A stretch of DNA of 48,417 bases. Source: Martinezella miluonensis. Lineage in GTDB: Bacteria; Pseudomonadota; Alphaproteobacteria; Rhizobiales; Rhizobiaceae. The notes under the pieces were generated by a model that was not told where the DNA came from, did not search any database, and worked only from the letters and a program-made list of their open reading frames with translations. The DNA lies in NCBI RefSeq assembly GCF_900094545.1, contig NZ_FMAH01000046.1, forward strand, positions 1-48,417, read 5' to 3'. How positions within the stretch are numbered: the first letter of the stretch is position 1; each line of letters opens with the position of its first letter. Positions 1 through 7,588 of this stretch are shown here, piece after piece. The translations under genes were made by a program, and so were the position numbers.

Positions 1-262
1 CGTAAAGGGCTGTCTTGCCCTTCAAAAAGCCGACAATATGCGCAACCGAGTATTTCGGCGGGATCGATATCAACATATGCACATGGTCGGGCATCAAATG
101 ACCCTCTTCGATCTGGCAACCTTTCTGCTGTGCCAGCCGACGTAAGAGTTCTCCCAATTCACGCCGTACGTCCCCGTACAGTCTTTTCGTGCGGTATTTG
201 CTGCCAAAAACAACGTGATACTTGCAGTCCCACGTCGCATGCGAGAGCGGTTGTTCATCCAT
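1..262 (-). CDS. tnpA: IS200/IS605-family transposase TnpA, 3' part outside window
   Basis: Reading the minus strand from the ATG at 262 gives about 87 residues beginning MDEQPLSHATWDCKYHVVF and running open to the left edge. It contains MPDHVHML, the His-hydrophobic-His metal motif of HUH (Y1) single-strand transposases; the catalytic tyrosine would lie beyond the edge. The WDCKYHVVFGSKYR opening is characteristic of the IS200 TnpA family, which moves as single-stranded circles and cuts at subterminal hairpins. A perfect hairpin at 344-362 fits the left end of the element. The visible part shows no frameshift, so activity cannot be judged. Confidence 0.88.
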   Translation of the reverse strand, partial: MDEQPLSHATWDCKYHVVFGSKYRTKRLYGDVRRELGELLRRLAQQKGCQIEEGHLMPDHVHMLISIPPKYSVAHIVGFLKGKTALY

Positions 263-343
263 AGAACCTCCTTGTTCGAAGTCTGGGCCAACCCAGCGGT
301 TCAAGCAGGAGGTCTCTCAACTACCGTGTAGAACTCGTCCAGT

Positions 344-362
344 CCTCCACCGTAGGTGGAGG
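344..362 (-). repeat. Subterminal hairpin of the IS200/IS605-type element
   Basis: CCTCCACC at 344-351 and GGTGGAGG at 355-362 form a perfect 8-bp stem with a 3-nt loop, about 80 bp upstream of the tnpA start. IS200/IS605 elements have no terminal inverted repeats and use such subterminal hairpins as TnpA recognition sites. On the transposase strand it is preceded by TGAATAAA. The exact cleavage point cannot be fixed here, but the element ends between the hairpin and the tyrS terminator at 383. Confidence 0.7.
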
Positions 363-382
363 TTTATTCATGAATATAACAA

Positions 383-406
383 AAAAGCCGGCGGATCGCC
401 GGCTTT
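383..406 (-). terminator. Rho-independent terminator of tyrS
   Basis: On the minus strand AAAGCCGGCG, loop ATC and CGCCGGCTTT form a GC-rich stem continuing into a run of Ts. It lies 26 bp after the tyrS stop codon. The IS end begins just beyond it, so the insertion left tyrS termination intact. Confidence 0.85.
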
Positions 407-431
407 GTTCGTTATCAGGCAGTTAGGCCGC

Positions 432-1688
432 TCAAGCGGCCGGACGGATCAGGATGTGCTTCTTCTTGCCGAGCGACAGCTTGATAACGCCATCGGCGGT
501 GATTTCGCCGCCGCCGATGATTCTGCGTTCGTCGCTGACAGCCTCGTCGTTGATACGTACCGCGCCGCCCTGAACGTGACGGCGAGCTTCGCCGTTCGAA
601 CCGGCAAGACCGGCGCGAACGATGAGCGACAGGAGCCCGATACCGGCGTCCAGCTCAGAGGCGGGGACATCGACGGTCGGCAGGTTTTCGGACAAGCCGC
701 CTTCCTCGAATGTCTTGCGCGCGGTCTCGGCTGCCTGCTCGGCTGCTGCGCGGCCGTGCAGAATTGCGGTGACCTCGGTTGCGAGGATCTTCTTGACCTC
801 GTTGATCTCCGAACCGGCAAGCGCGGAGAGGCGGGCGATCTCGTCCATCGGCAGCGTCGTATAGAGCTTCAGGAAGCGGGAAACGTCAGCATCTTCCGTG
901 TTGCGCCAGTACTGCCAGAAATCGTAGGCAGAGAGCAGGTCGGCATTCAGCCAGACCGCGCCGGTGGCAGACTTGCCCATCTTTGCGCCCGACGCCGTCG
1001 TCAGCAGCGGTGAGGTCAAGGCGAAGAGCTGCTTCGTCCCCATGCGGTGACCGAGATCGATGCCGTTGACGATATTGCCCCACTGGTCCGAACCGCCCAT
1101 CTGCAGGCGGCAATCGTAGCGCTTCGCCAGCTCAACGAAATCGTAGGCCTGGAGGATCATGTAGTTGAATTCGAGGAACGACAGCGACTGCTCGCGGTCA
1201 AGTCTCGTCTTGACACTATCGAAGGACAGCATGCGGTTGACCGAGAAATGACGGCCGACATCGCGCAGGAATTCCAGGTAGTTGAGCGAGCGCAGCCACT
1301 CGGCGTTGTTGATCATCAACGCGTCCTTGGGGCCGTCGCCATAGGTGAGGTAGTTCGAGAAGCAGCGCTTGATCGAAGCGATGTTGCTCTCGATCGTATC
1401 GACGGTCATGAGCTGGCGAGCCTCGTCCTTGAAGGAGGGGTCGCCGACCATGCCGGTGCCGCCGCCCATCAGCGAGATGGCGCGGTGGCCCGTTGCCTGC
1501 ATCCAGTGCAGCATCATGATCTGGATCAGCGAGCCAGCATGTAGGCTCGACGCCGTCGGATCGAAGCCGATATAGGCCGTCACGGTTTCCTTGGCGAAAA
1601 GGTCGTCGAGGCCAGCTTCATCGGAAATCTGATGAATGAAGCCACGCTCTTGCAGGGTGCGCAGGAAATCGGATTTGAACTCAGCCAT
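432..1688 (-). CDS. tyrS: Tyrosyl-tRNA synthetase
   Basis: Charges tRNA-Tyr with tyrosine in the cytoplasm. The 418-residue product has the class I signature in its usual TyrS form: HAGS at residues 50-53 in place of HIGH, the tyrosine pocket MGGSDQWGN at about 197-205, and KMGKS at 236-240. An S4 RNA-binding domain (RRHVQGGAVRIN and following) closes the protein. The start at 1688 (MAEFKSDF) is preferred over the in-frame start at 1880, because the upstream stretch has no TyrS homology and would exceed the usual length of about 420. Single gene, divergent from the caspase-fold gene, with its own terminator. Confidence 0.96.
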   Translation of the reverse strand: MAEFKSDFLRTLQERGFIHQISDEAGLDDLFAKETVTAYIGFDPTASSLHAGSLIQIMMLHWMQATGHRAISLMGGGTGMVGDPSFKDEARQLMTVDTIESNIASIKRCFSNYLTYGDGPKDALMINNAEWLRSLNYLEFLRDVGRHFSVNRMLSFDSVKTRLDREQSLSFLEFNYMILQAYDFVELAKRYDCRLQMGGSDQWGNIVNGIDLGHRMGTKQLFALTSPLLTTASGAKMGKSATGAVWLNADLLSAYDFWQYWRNTEDADVSRFLKLYTTLPMDEIARLSALAGSEINEVKKILATEVTAILHGRAAAEQAAETARKTFEEGGLSENLPTVDVPASELDAGIGLLSLIVRAGLAGSNGEARRHVQGGAVRINDEAVSDERRIIGGGEITADGVIKLSLGKKKHILIRPAA

Positions 1689-1983
1689 GATCTTGGTCTC
1701 TCGAAGCCGCGTCGACGGAGGATGCGGCGAAGTCGCTGTTGTTAAATGTCGCCGGGCGCGTTTAGCATCGATTTGCCGGCGCGTCACCAGTTTGGTGGAT
1801 CCGACATCAAGTTTCGGCGGCGCCGTGAACCGGGCTGGGTTTGTAAACCAACGCCTCCCAATGTGAACGGATCGTGACACGACCCCGAAGCCGCCCGGAA
1901 TATGCCGCGTATTCGCCCGAATCGAATCCTAATATTTTGTTGTTCGTCCCGCGTGCAGCGCATATTTCGTGAAAGAAACCGGT

Positions 1984-4551
1984 ATGTCAGCTTTGCTTTC
2001 GATGATGGGATTGTCGTTCAAAAAGACGATCTGTGCATTCTTCGCCCTGATGTTGGTTATAGGCAGCATTGCTGCCGTGAGCCCCGCCCAGGCGCAAGGT
2101 TCCCCTGAAAAGAGAATAGCGTTTGTCGTGGGCAACGCCGCCTACAAGGCGGGCGCCCTGCCGACGCCGGCCAATGATGCTGGCCTGATCGCGCAAACGC
2201 TGCAAGCAGCCGGTTTCGACGTGATCGGCGCTCGCGACCTCGATCAGAATGGGTTGCGCGACGCGATGAGGGATTTTCTGACGAAAGCGAATGCGTCAGG
2301 CCCCAATACCGTCGTGTTCGTCTATATGGCGGGCTACGGGGTGCAGTATCAGGGCGATAATTATTTCGTGCCTGTGGATGCTCAAATGGCCAATGCCACG
2401 GATGTTCCCGTTGAGGCGCTGAGGATTACCGATTTCACCAAGTCGCTGGCATCGCTCAACAATCGCGGCAGCATCGTCGTACTCGATGCGGCGAGAGCCA
2501 ATCCGTTCGTGCAGTCCAATCAGCCACTCGCCGGCGGTCTTGCGCTGGTCGATGCAGACGCCAATCAGCTGATCGCCTTCAATGCGGCGCCCGGTACGGT
2601 CGCGCCGCAGGAGGCCGGTCCGTACGGTTCCTATGCACATGCATTGGCGGAGATGATCCGCGTCGGCGGTCTGCCGCTTGACGATGTGTTTGATCGCACA
2701 CGGTTGCGGGTCAGCGATCTGACCAAGGGCGCGCAGATTTCCTGGGATGCGTCCAAGTTCAAGAATGCTTTCACCTTCTTCGATCGCGGCCCCGATGCGC
2801 CAGCCGCTCAGGTTTCCAGCTATAACAACGCTGCGATCCGGACGAAGGCGATCCGCGATTTCGACGAGCGGGATGCCTATTTCGCTGCGCTCGATCGCGA
2901 CACGATGCAAGGCTACGAGGATTTCCTGGCGGCCTATCCGCACGACGCCATGGCAAAGCGCGTGCGCGCCATCATCGCCGCCCGTCGCGAGGCGATCACC
3001 TGGCGCCAGACCTGGCGTGCCGATACGCCGGAGGCCTACTGGTCCTATCTGAGACGTTATCCGCGCGGTCCCCATGTGTGGGATGCCCGTCGTCGTCTCG
3101 AGCATTTCGAGGCAGCGCTCGAGCCGCCGTCGTCGTTTACCGTGATCGAGTATGATGTACCGCCGCCGCCACCGCCGGAAATCGTCTATATCGACCGTCC
3201 CATCCTATATTTCGATGATGCCGACTTCGGTTATGCACCGCCGCCGCCCGTCGTCTTCCTGGCACCGCCGCCGCCGGATTTCGTGGTGCTGGTGCCGCCG
3301 GAGCCTTCGGTCGATCTCTACGTGTTGCCGGAGCCGGTCTACGTTCCGGTGCCTGAATGGGTCCAGCCGCCACGCGATGTCGCGCCGCCGGAAAACAATG
3401 TCATCTTCAACAACATCCACAATACGGTCGTGAACAATACGGTCGTCAGCAACAACACGACGACTACTACCGAGAATGGAGCGGCACCGGCAGTTCCGGG
3501 ATTGACGACCGGACAGAAAATCGCCGGCGCAGCCGTCCTTGCCGGCGCGGGTGCTGCGGCACTGCATGTTGCCTTGCCGCCCTCCGTGCAGAAGAAAGCT
3601 GCCGTTCAACAACAGCAGAATCCGGCCGCGGTGATCAAAACCCCGACTGGAGCCGCTCCGGCGGTTGCACCTTCGGCCCAGCCGCAAGCACAGCCGCAGA
3701 CAGGAAACGCCGTACACGCGCTTCCGGGTGCCAATGGCCAGCCTCTGCCGGCGACCGGTAAGGCACCGGCCACTCCGGGCGTAGCTCCGACGAATCAGGC
3801 TCAGCAGCCACAGGCGGCTCCAAACGCTACGCGTAATCCGGCCATCGCCACTCAGCCTGCCCAGCCGGGCACGAATACCAACGCACACGCACTTCCCGGC
3901 GCTAACGGCCAGCCCCTGCCGGCAACCGGCAATCTGCCGAAGGTTCCGGGTGCGGCGCCGACGAAGCAGGCCCAACAGCCTCAGACAGCGCCGAATGCCA
4001 CGCATAACCCGGCCGTTGCCACCCAACCTGCCCAACCGGGCACGAATGCCAACACACTTGCGCTTCCCGGTGCCAAGGGGCAGCCCTTGCCGCCGGCCGG
4101 CAAGACGCCTGCCGTGAAGGGTCAAAATCAGATTGCCAAGACCCCGCCACCCCAGGCGGCTCCGAGCGCGAAGCCGAATGCTGTTGTCGCCGCGCCAAAA
4201 CCCAATGCTCATGTTCAGGCGATGAAGCCGGCAGCGCCCGCCGTTGTCGCCAAGCCTCCAGTGAAGCCCAATGTGGTCAACAACGCTCGGCCGCCGGTCA
4301 GCAACCAGCCTCGCGTCGTGACCGCACCGCCGCGGCAAGTCAACCCGGTCGCGTCTCAGCCGAGGCCCGTGCCGCCCGCTCCGAAAGTGCAGGCTCAACC
4401 CAGACCGCAGCCGCAGCCGCAGCCGAAGATTGCGCAACCCCAGCCTCAGCCGAAGATCGCGCAGCCGCAGGTGAAGGCGCCTCCGCCTGCGCCGCAGAAG
4501 CCTCCGGCAAAGAAGACATGCGGTGCTCCGGGCCTGCCTGCATGTCCCTGA
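1984..4551 (+). CDS. Exported caspase-fold (peptidase C14) protein lacking both catalytic residues, with Pro/Gln-rich repeat tail
   Basis: Signal peptide with a hydrophobic core at about residues 14-30 and cleavage after AQA near 37. The caspase p20 fold follows from RIAFVVGNAAY (44) to VLDAARANPF (about 166-175). The strand that should read GHG reads GYG (Tyr118) and the DAC motif reads DAA (Ala170), so neither catalytic His nor Cys is present and proteolysis is not expected. After about residue 290 come a helical segment, a Pro/Asn-rich stretch, a short hydrophobic Ala/Gly segment (about 513-533) and a long Pro/Ala/Gln tail with 57-residue repeats. It ends TCGAPGLPACP. Start at ATG 1984; an in-frame GTG at 1969 is the alternative. 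A periplasmic scaffold is my inference; its partner is unknown. Confidence 0.85.
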   Translation: MSALLSMMGLSFKKTICAFFALMLVIGSIAAVSPAQAQGSPEKRIAFVVGNAAYKAGALPTPANDAGLIAQTLQAAGFDVIGARDLDQNGLRDAMRDFLTKANASGPNTVVFVYMAGYGVQYQGDNYFVPVDAQMANATDVPVEALRITDFTKSLASLNNRGSIVVLDAARANPFVQSNQPLAGGLALVDADANQLIAFNAAPGTVAPQEAGPYGSYAHALAEMIRVGGLPLDDVFDRTRLRVSDLTKGAQISWDASKFKNAFTFFDRGPDAPAAQVSSYNNAAIRTKAIRDFDERDAYFAALDRDTMQGYEDFLAAYPHDAMAKRVRAIIAARREAITWRQTWRADTPEAYWSYLRRYPRGPHVWDARRRLEHFEAALEPPSSFTVIEYDVPPPPPPEIVYIDRPILYFDDADFGYAPPPPVVFLAPPPPDFVVLVPPEPSVDLYVLPEPVYVPVPEWVQPPRDVAPPENNVIFNNIHNTVVNNTVVSNNTTTTTENGAAPAVPGLTTGQKIAGAAVLAGAGAAALHVALPPSVQKKAAVQQQQNPAAVIKTPTGAAPAVAPSAQPQAQPQTGNAVHALPGANGQPLPATGKAPATPGVAPTNQAQQPQAAPNATRNPAIATQPAQPGTNTNAHALPGANGQPLPATGNLPKVPGAAPTKQAQQPQTAPNATHNPAVATQPAQPGTNANTLALPGAKGQPLPPAGKTPAVKGQNQIAKTPPPQAAPSAKPNAVVAAPKPNAHVQAMKPAAPAVVAKPPVKPNVVNNARPPVSNQPRVVTAPPRQVNPVASQPRPVPPAPKVQAQPRPQPQPQPKIAQPQPQPKIAQPQVKAPPPAPQKPPAKKTCGAPGLPACP
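3715..4105 (+). repeat. Tandem 171-bp repeats inside the caspase-fold gene
   Basis: Two full copies (3715-3885 and 3886-4056) and a partial third (4057 to about 4105) encode a 57-residue unit starting (H/L)ALPGANGQPLPATGK and ending QPAQPGTN. The period is exactly 171 bp and stays in frame, so copy number can change without breaking the protein. The unit is low-complexity Pro/Ala/Gln/Asn and resembles an extended spacer more than a folded domain. Confidence 0.85.
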
Positions 4552-4574
4552 GCGGTAATGCCTGACAATGCTTT

Positions 4575-4598
4575 GAAGGCCCGCTTCGGCGGGCCTTC
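4575..4598 (+). terminator. Strong hairpin after the caspase-fold gene
   Basis: GAAGGCCCGC, loop TTCG and GCGGGCCTTC form a perfect 10-bp stem with a stable tetraloop, 23 bp after the stop codon. There is no clear T-run, so it may act as an RNA-stabilising or weak terminator hairpin. Confidence 0.6.
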
Positions 4599-4731
4599 GG
4601 ATTCAGAATTGTCGCTTGATCGCCTTGTTGAAACCATGCCGTGCGTTTAGCACTGATCGGACAGTTTCTAGTCGAGGCGGTCGTGCACGTTATGGCAGGC
4701 TGCAAAACCACCGCGAAAACAGGGCAGGCAG

Positions 4732-5247
4732 ATGAGCGACACCGTCATCCTCGAAACCCCAAGGTTCGTTTTGACGATGTGGAACAAGGGCGATGCCGAG
4801 CTGATTCGGCAACTGCATTCGACGATCGCCACGACGCGCTATCTCTCCGGCGCGGCCCCGTGGACTTTGGAGAAGGCCGAGGAGCGGCTCGGGAGCTGGT
4901 TTAGGGAGCAGGCTCGCGACGGCACGACCAAATACAAGATGCTGCGGCGTGACGACGGCCGCTTTATCGGCCGTGCGGGCTTTTCGCGTTTTCAGGAGAG
5001 TGGTCGGGGCGACTTCGAGCTTGGCTATTCGATTCGGCAGGACGCCTGGGGCAACGGCTATGCGACGGAAATTGCCAGTGCGCTTGCGCAATGGTTCTTT
5101 GCGCGTGGCTTTGCCAAGCAGTTCATCGCTTTCACACACCCGGAAAATTCTGCATCGCAACGAGTTTTGCGAAAGATCGGTATGCAGGATCACCCGCCGA
5201 TGACCATCGACGGGATTTCATGTCCAACGTTTAGAATGGCCCGATAA
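4732..5247 (+). CDS. GNAT-family N-acetyltransferase (RimJ/RimL type)
   Basis: 171 residues. The opening ILETPRFVLTMW is typical of the RimJ/RimL-like group, which transfers acetyl from acetyl-CoA to protein N-termini or small amines. The pyrophosphate-binding motif A appears as RQDAWGNGYATE (about 102-113), and NSASQRVLRKIGM near the end is the usual GNAT C-terminal motif. The substrate cannot be told from sequence. It stands alone between a hairpin at 4575 and a repeat at 5262. Confidence 0.85.
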   Translation: MSDTVILETPRFVLTMWNKGDAELIRQLHSTIATTRYLSGAAPWTLEKAEERLGSWFREQARDGTTKYKMLRRDDGRFIGRAGFSRFQESGRGDFELGYSIRQDAWGNGYATEIASALAQWFFARGFAKQFIAFTHPENSASQRVLRKIGMQDHPPMTIDGISCPTFRMAR

Positions 5248-5261
5248 GGGCCGTTTTCCCT

Positions 5262-5365
5262 AAAGCGCGTCGCGATCTTTCAGATTCGCTTCTTGCGCTC
5301 TAGGTCTTTAATTTTGCGCGTGCAGCTATCGCAAAACAGCTGCACAGTTTTGCGCGACATGCGTT
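5262..5365. repeat. Rhizobial intergenic palindromic repeat
   Basis: The spacer after the GNAT gene carries a block beginning AAAGCGCGTCGCGATCTTTC and ending TTTTGCGCGACATGCGTTA. It includes a perfect 8-bp stem, GTGCAGCT (5320-5327) with AGCTGCAC (5338-5345). I recognise it as one of the short intergenic repeats common in Rhizobium genomes (recalled, not searched). Its right end runs into the stop codon of the neighbouring hydrolase. Confidence 0.6.
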
Positions 5366-6041
5366 AGCGGATGCGCTTGGCGGCCGGTTCTGGCACCAAT
5401 TCGCCGTTCAGGCGACGATCGAGGTAGTCCTCGCATTCGCCAAGGAGCGTATCGACCTGACCGTTGAAGAAGTGGTTGGCGCCCGGCACGACCTTGTGGG
5501 TGATCAGGATGCCCTTCTGGGTCTTCAGCTTTTCGACTAGGCCGTTGACGTCCTTTTCCGGAGCGACCTTATCCGCGTCGCCGTTGATGATCAGGCCGGA
5601 CGACGGGCAGGGGGCGAGGAAGGAGAAGTCGTAGATATTCGGCTGTGGCGCGATCGACATGAAACCTTCGATCTCGGGGCGGCGCATCAGGAGCTGCATG
5701 CCGATCCAAGCACCGAAGGAATAGCCGGCAACCCAGCAGCTTTTGGAATCGGGATGAAGGCTCTGGACCCAGTCGAGCGCCGATGCTGCATCGGAAAGTT
5801 CGCCGGCGCCGTGATCGAATTCGCCCTGGCTGCGGCCGATGCCGCGGAAATTGAAGCGGAGCGTGGTGAAGCCGCGCTTTTGGAACATGTAGAAGAGCTG
5901 GTAGACCACCTGATTGTTCATCGTGCCACCAAATTGCGGGTGCGGATGAAGAATGATCGCGATCGGGGCGCTTTTTTCCTTAGAGGGCTGATAGCGGCCT
6001 TCAAGGCGGCCTGCGGGGCCGTTGAAAATAACTTCGGGCAT
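5364..6041 (-). CDS. Alpha/beta hydrolase (COG2945-like)
   Basis: 225 residues starting MPEVIFNGPAGRLEG, with GGAG upstream of the ATG at 6041; the longer frame to 6092 lacks such a site. An oxyanion-region motif HPHPQFGGTMNN (about 33-44), the nucleophile elbow GYSFGAW (Ser at about 109) and a late GANHFF histidine make up the serine-hydrolase machinery. The family is a cytoplasmic hydrolase group of uncertain substrate. It is transcribed away from the suf operon, so the 6042-6275 spacer is a divergent promoter region. Confidence 0.85.
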   Translation of the reverse strand: MPEVIFNGPAGRLEGRYQPSKEKSAPIAIILHPHPQFGGTMNNQVVYQLFYMFQKRGFTTLRFNFRGIGRSQGEFDHGAGELSDAASALDWVQSLHPDSKSCWVAGYSFGAWIGMQLLMRRPEIEGFMSIAPQPNIYDFSFLAPCPSSGLIINGDADKVAPEKDVNGLVEKLKTQKGILITHKVVPGANHFFNGQVDTLLGECEDYLDRRLNGELVPEPAAKRIR

Positions 6042-6099
6042 CGATACTCCGGCTCTTCTTTTTCTGCGTTCAAACCCAACGGCACGCAGCAAGTTGACT

Positions 6100-6114
6100 T
6101 GACGAATGCGCTCA
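6100..6114. promoter_or_regulatory. Candidate RirA iron-responsive operator (IRO box)
   Basis: TGACGAATGCGCTCA matches the TGA-N9-TCA IRO-box consensus described for the rhizobial iron regulator RirA. It is nested in a larger inverted repeat, AAGTTGA (6091-6097) and TCAACTT (6112-6118). It lies about 160 bp before the first suf-operon gene. Binding is inferred from the match alone. Confidence 0.6.
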
Positions 6115-6131
6115 ACTTTTCTAGAACGCAG

Positions 6132-6148
6132 TTTAGAACAATTCGAAA
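6132..6148. promoter_or_regulatory. Candidate Irr box (iron control element)
   Basis: TTTAGAACAATTCGAAA is an imperfect palindrome with one mismatch (TTTAGAA and TTCGAAA around CAA) and fits the ICE consensus TTTAGAA-N3-TTCTAAA recognised by the haem/iron-sensing regulator Irr. It sits 127 bp before the cysteine desulfurase start and 17 bp downstream of the IRO-like box, so the suf operon probably takes input from both regulators. Confidence 0.7.
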
Positions 6149-6275
6149 CTTGATGCTGTGTTTCTCGCGTTGTTCGTTCAACGCTTTGTGGAACGTGTCA
6201 TAAGGCATGCCCGGCTGAGATTTCAAGGAAAATGAGCCAGGCGCAGAAAAGCAACGTTTAGGCAGGAAGAAGATC

Positions 6276-7442
6276 ATGGCGGCAACGCGCCTTTATCTCG
6301 ACTGGAATGCCACCGCGCCACTTCACCCGGCTGCGCGGGATGCGATGCTACGTGCGATGGATATCCACGGCAACCCGAATTCTGTTCATGCGGAAGGTAG
6401 GGCGGCTCGCGCTGCCGTCGAAGCCGCGCGCCGGCAGATTGCGAGCCTGACGGGCGCAGAACCGGCTCACGTCGTTTTTACCAGCGGCGCCACCGAGGCC
6501 GCCAACATGGTGTTGACGCCTGAGTTTCGCATGGGGCGGACGCCGCTTGCCGTCAGCCATCTGTATATATCGGCAATCGAGCATCCGGCCGTGCGCGAAG
6601 GCGGCCGGTTTGCGAAGGACGGAATCAGCGAGATACCGGTGACATCGGACGGCGTGGTCGATCTCGCCGCTCTAGAAGCGATGCTGTCGGCCCATGACAA
6701 GGCAGCCGGATTACCGATGGTTGCGATCATGCTCGCCAACAACGAGACTGGCATTCTGCAGCCTGTCGCCGAGGCGGCGAAGATCGTTCATGCCGTGGGC
6801 GGCCTGTTCGTCGTCGATGCGGTTCAAGCTGCCGGCCGGGTGCCACTCGATATCGACGCGATCGGTGCGGATTTCCTCATCGTATCCTCGCATAAGCTTG
6901 GAGGCCCCAAGGGAGCTGGAGCGCTTGTGTCGCGCGGCGAGGTGCTGATGCCGAAGCCGCTGGTTCATGGCGGCGGCCAGGAAAAGGGCCATCGTTCCGG
7001 CACGGAAAACACCCTGGCCATTATTGGCTTCGGCGCCGCAGCAGGAGCCGCCCTCGCGGACCTTGATGATCGCAATGCCGGGATTGCGGCGCTGCGCGAT
7101 CGGCTGGAAGACGGTATGCGGCTTGCCGCGCCTGATGTCATCATTCATGGCAAGGGCGGCGCCCGCGTGCCGAACACCAGTTTCTTCACCTTGCCCGGAT
7201 TGAAATCCGAGACCGGACAGATCGCTTTCGATCTTGAAGGCGTTGCTATCTCGGCCGGGTCCGCCTGCTCCTCCGGCAAAGTCGGCGAGAGCCATGTGCT
7301 CATGGCGATGGGATGCGATCCGAAGCTCGGAGCGCTTCGCATTTCGCTGGGCGCCACCACGAGCGAGCCGGATATAGATCGCGCCGTTGCGGCTTTCGCC
7401 CGCATCGCCGGTCGCCGCAAGCTGGCGGGTGCCGCGGCCTGA
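6276..7442 (+). CDS. Cysteine desulfurase, IscS/NifS-like (class I), first gene of the suf operon
   Basis: PLP enzyme that takes sulfur from cysteine and hands it on as persulfide. 388 residues: LDWNATAPLHP start, HGNPNSVH, the PLP-lysine motif SSHKLGGPKGAG (Lys207) and the mobile-loop cysteine in SAGSACSSGK (Cys331). That loop marks the class I (IscS/NifS) branch, unlike SufS encoded later in the same operon. A 146-bp spacer with a hairpin separates it from sufB. Two desulfurases in one operon suggests different acceptors or supply to other sulfur pathways (inference). Confidence 0.93.
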   Translation: MAATRLYLDWNATAPLHPAARDAMLRAMDIHGNPNSVHAEGRAARAAVEAARRQIASLTGAEPAHVVFTSGATEAANMVLTPEFRMGRTPLAVSHLYISAIEHPAVREGGRFAKDGISEIPVTSDGVVDLAALEAMLSAHDKAAGLPMVAIMLANNETGILQPVAEAAKIVHAVGGLFVVDAVQAAGRVPLDIDAIGADFLIVSSHKLGGPKGAGALVSRGEVLMPKPLVHGGGQEKGHRSGTENTLAIIGFGAAAGAALADLDDRNAGIAALRDRLEDGMRLAAPDVIIHGKGGARVPNTSFFTLPGLKSETGQIAFDLEGVAISAGSACSSGKVGESHVLMAMGCDPKLGALRISLGATTSEPDIDRAVAAFARIAGRRKLAGAAA

Positions 7443-7455
7443 GGGCCACAAATTT

Positions 7456-7475
7456 GCGGAAATGGAAATTTCCGC
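7456..7475 (+). other. Hairpin between cysteine desulfurase and sufB
   Basis: GCGGAAAT, loop GGAA and ATTTCCGC form a perfect 8-bp stem 13 bp after the desulfurase stop. No T-run follows directly. It may uncouple expression of the first gene from sufBCDS by partial termination or RNA processing, as is known for other Fe-S operons, but only the fold is visible here. Confidence 0.45.
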
Positions 7476-7588
7476 TTGCCAAGCGGGGTGAAAAGTCCCT
7501 TTTGGCCGACTACATAGAGGGCAGACATAAGTCTGCTGTAACGTTGACAAGCTGCCGGACCTTGGATCCGGCGAGATTGGAGAACGAC

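Noticed and set aside
3205..4437. 410-codon Arg/Leu-rich frame opposite the caspase-fold tail
   Set aside because: Its Arg-Leu repeats are the complement of the Pro/Gln repeats of the real gene.
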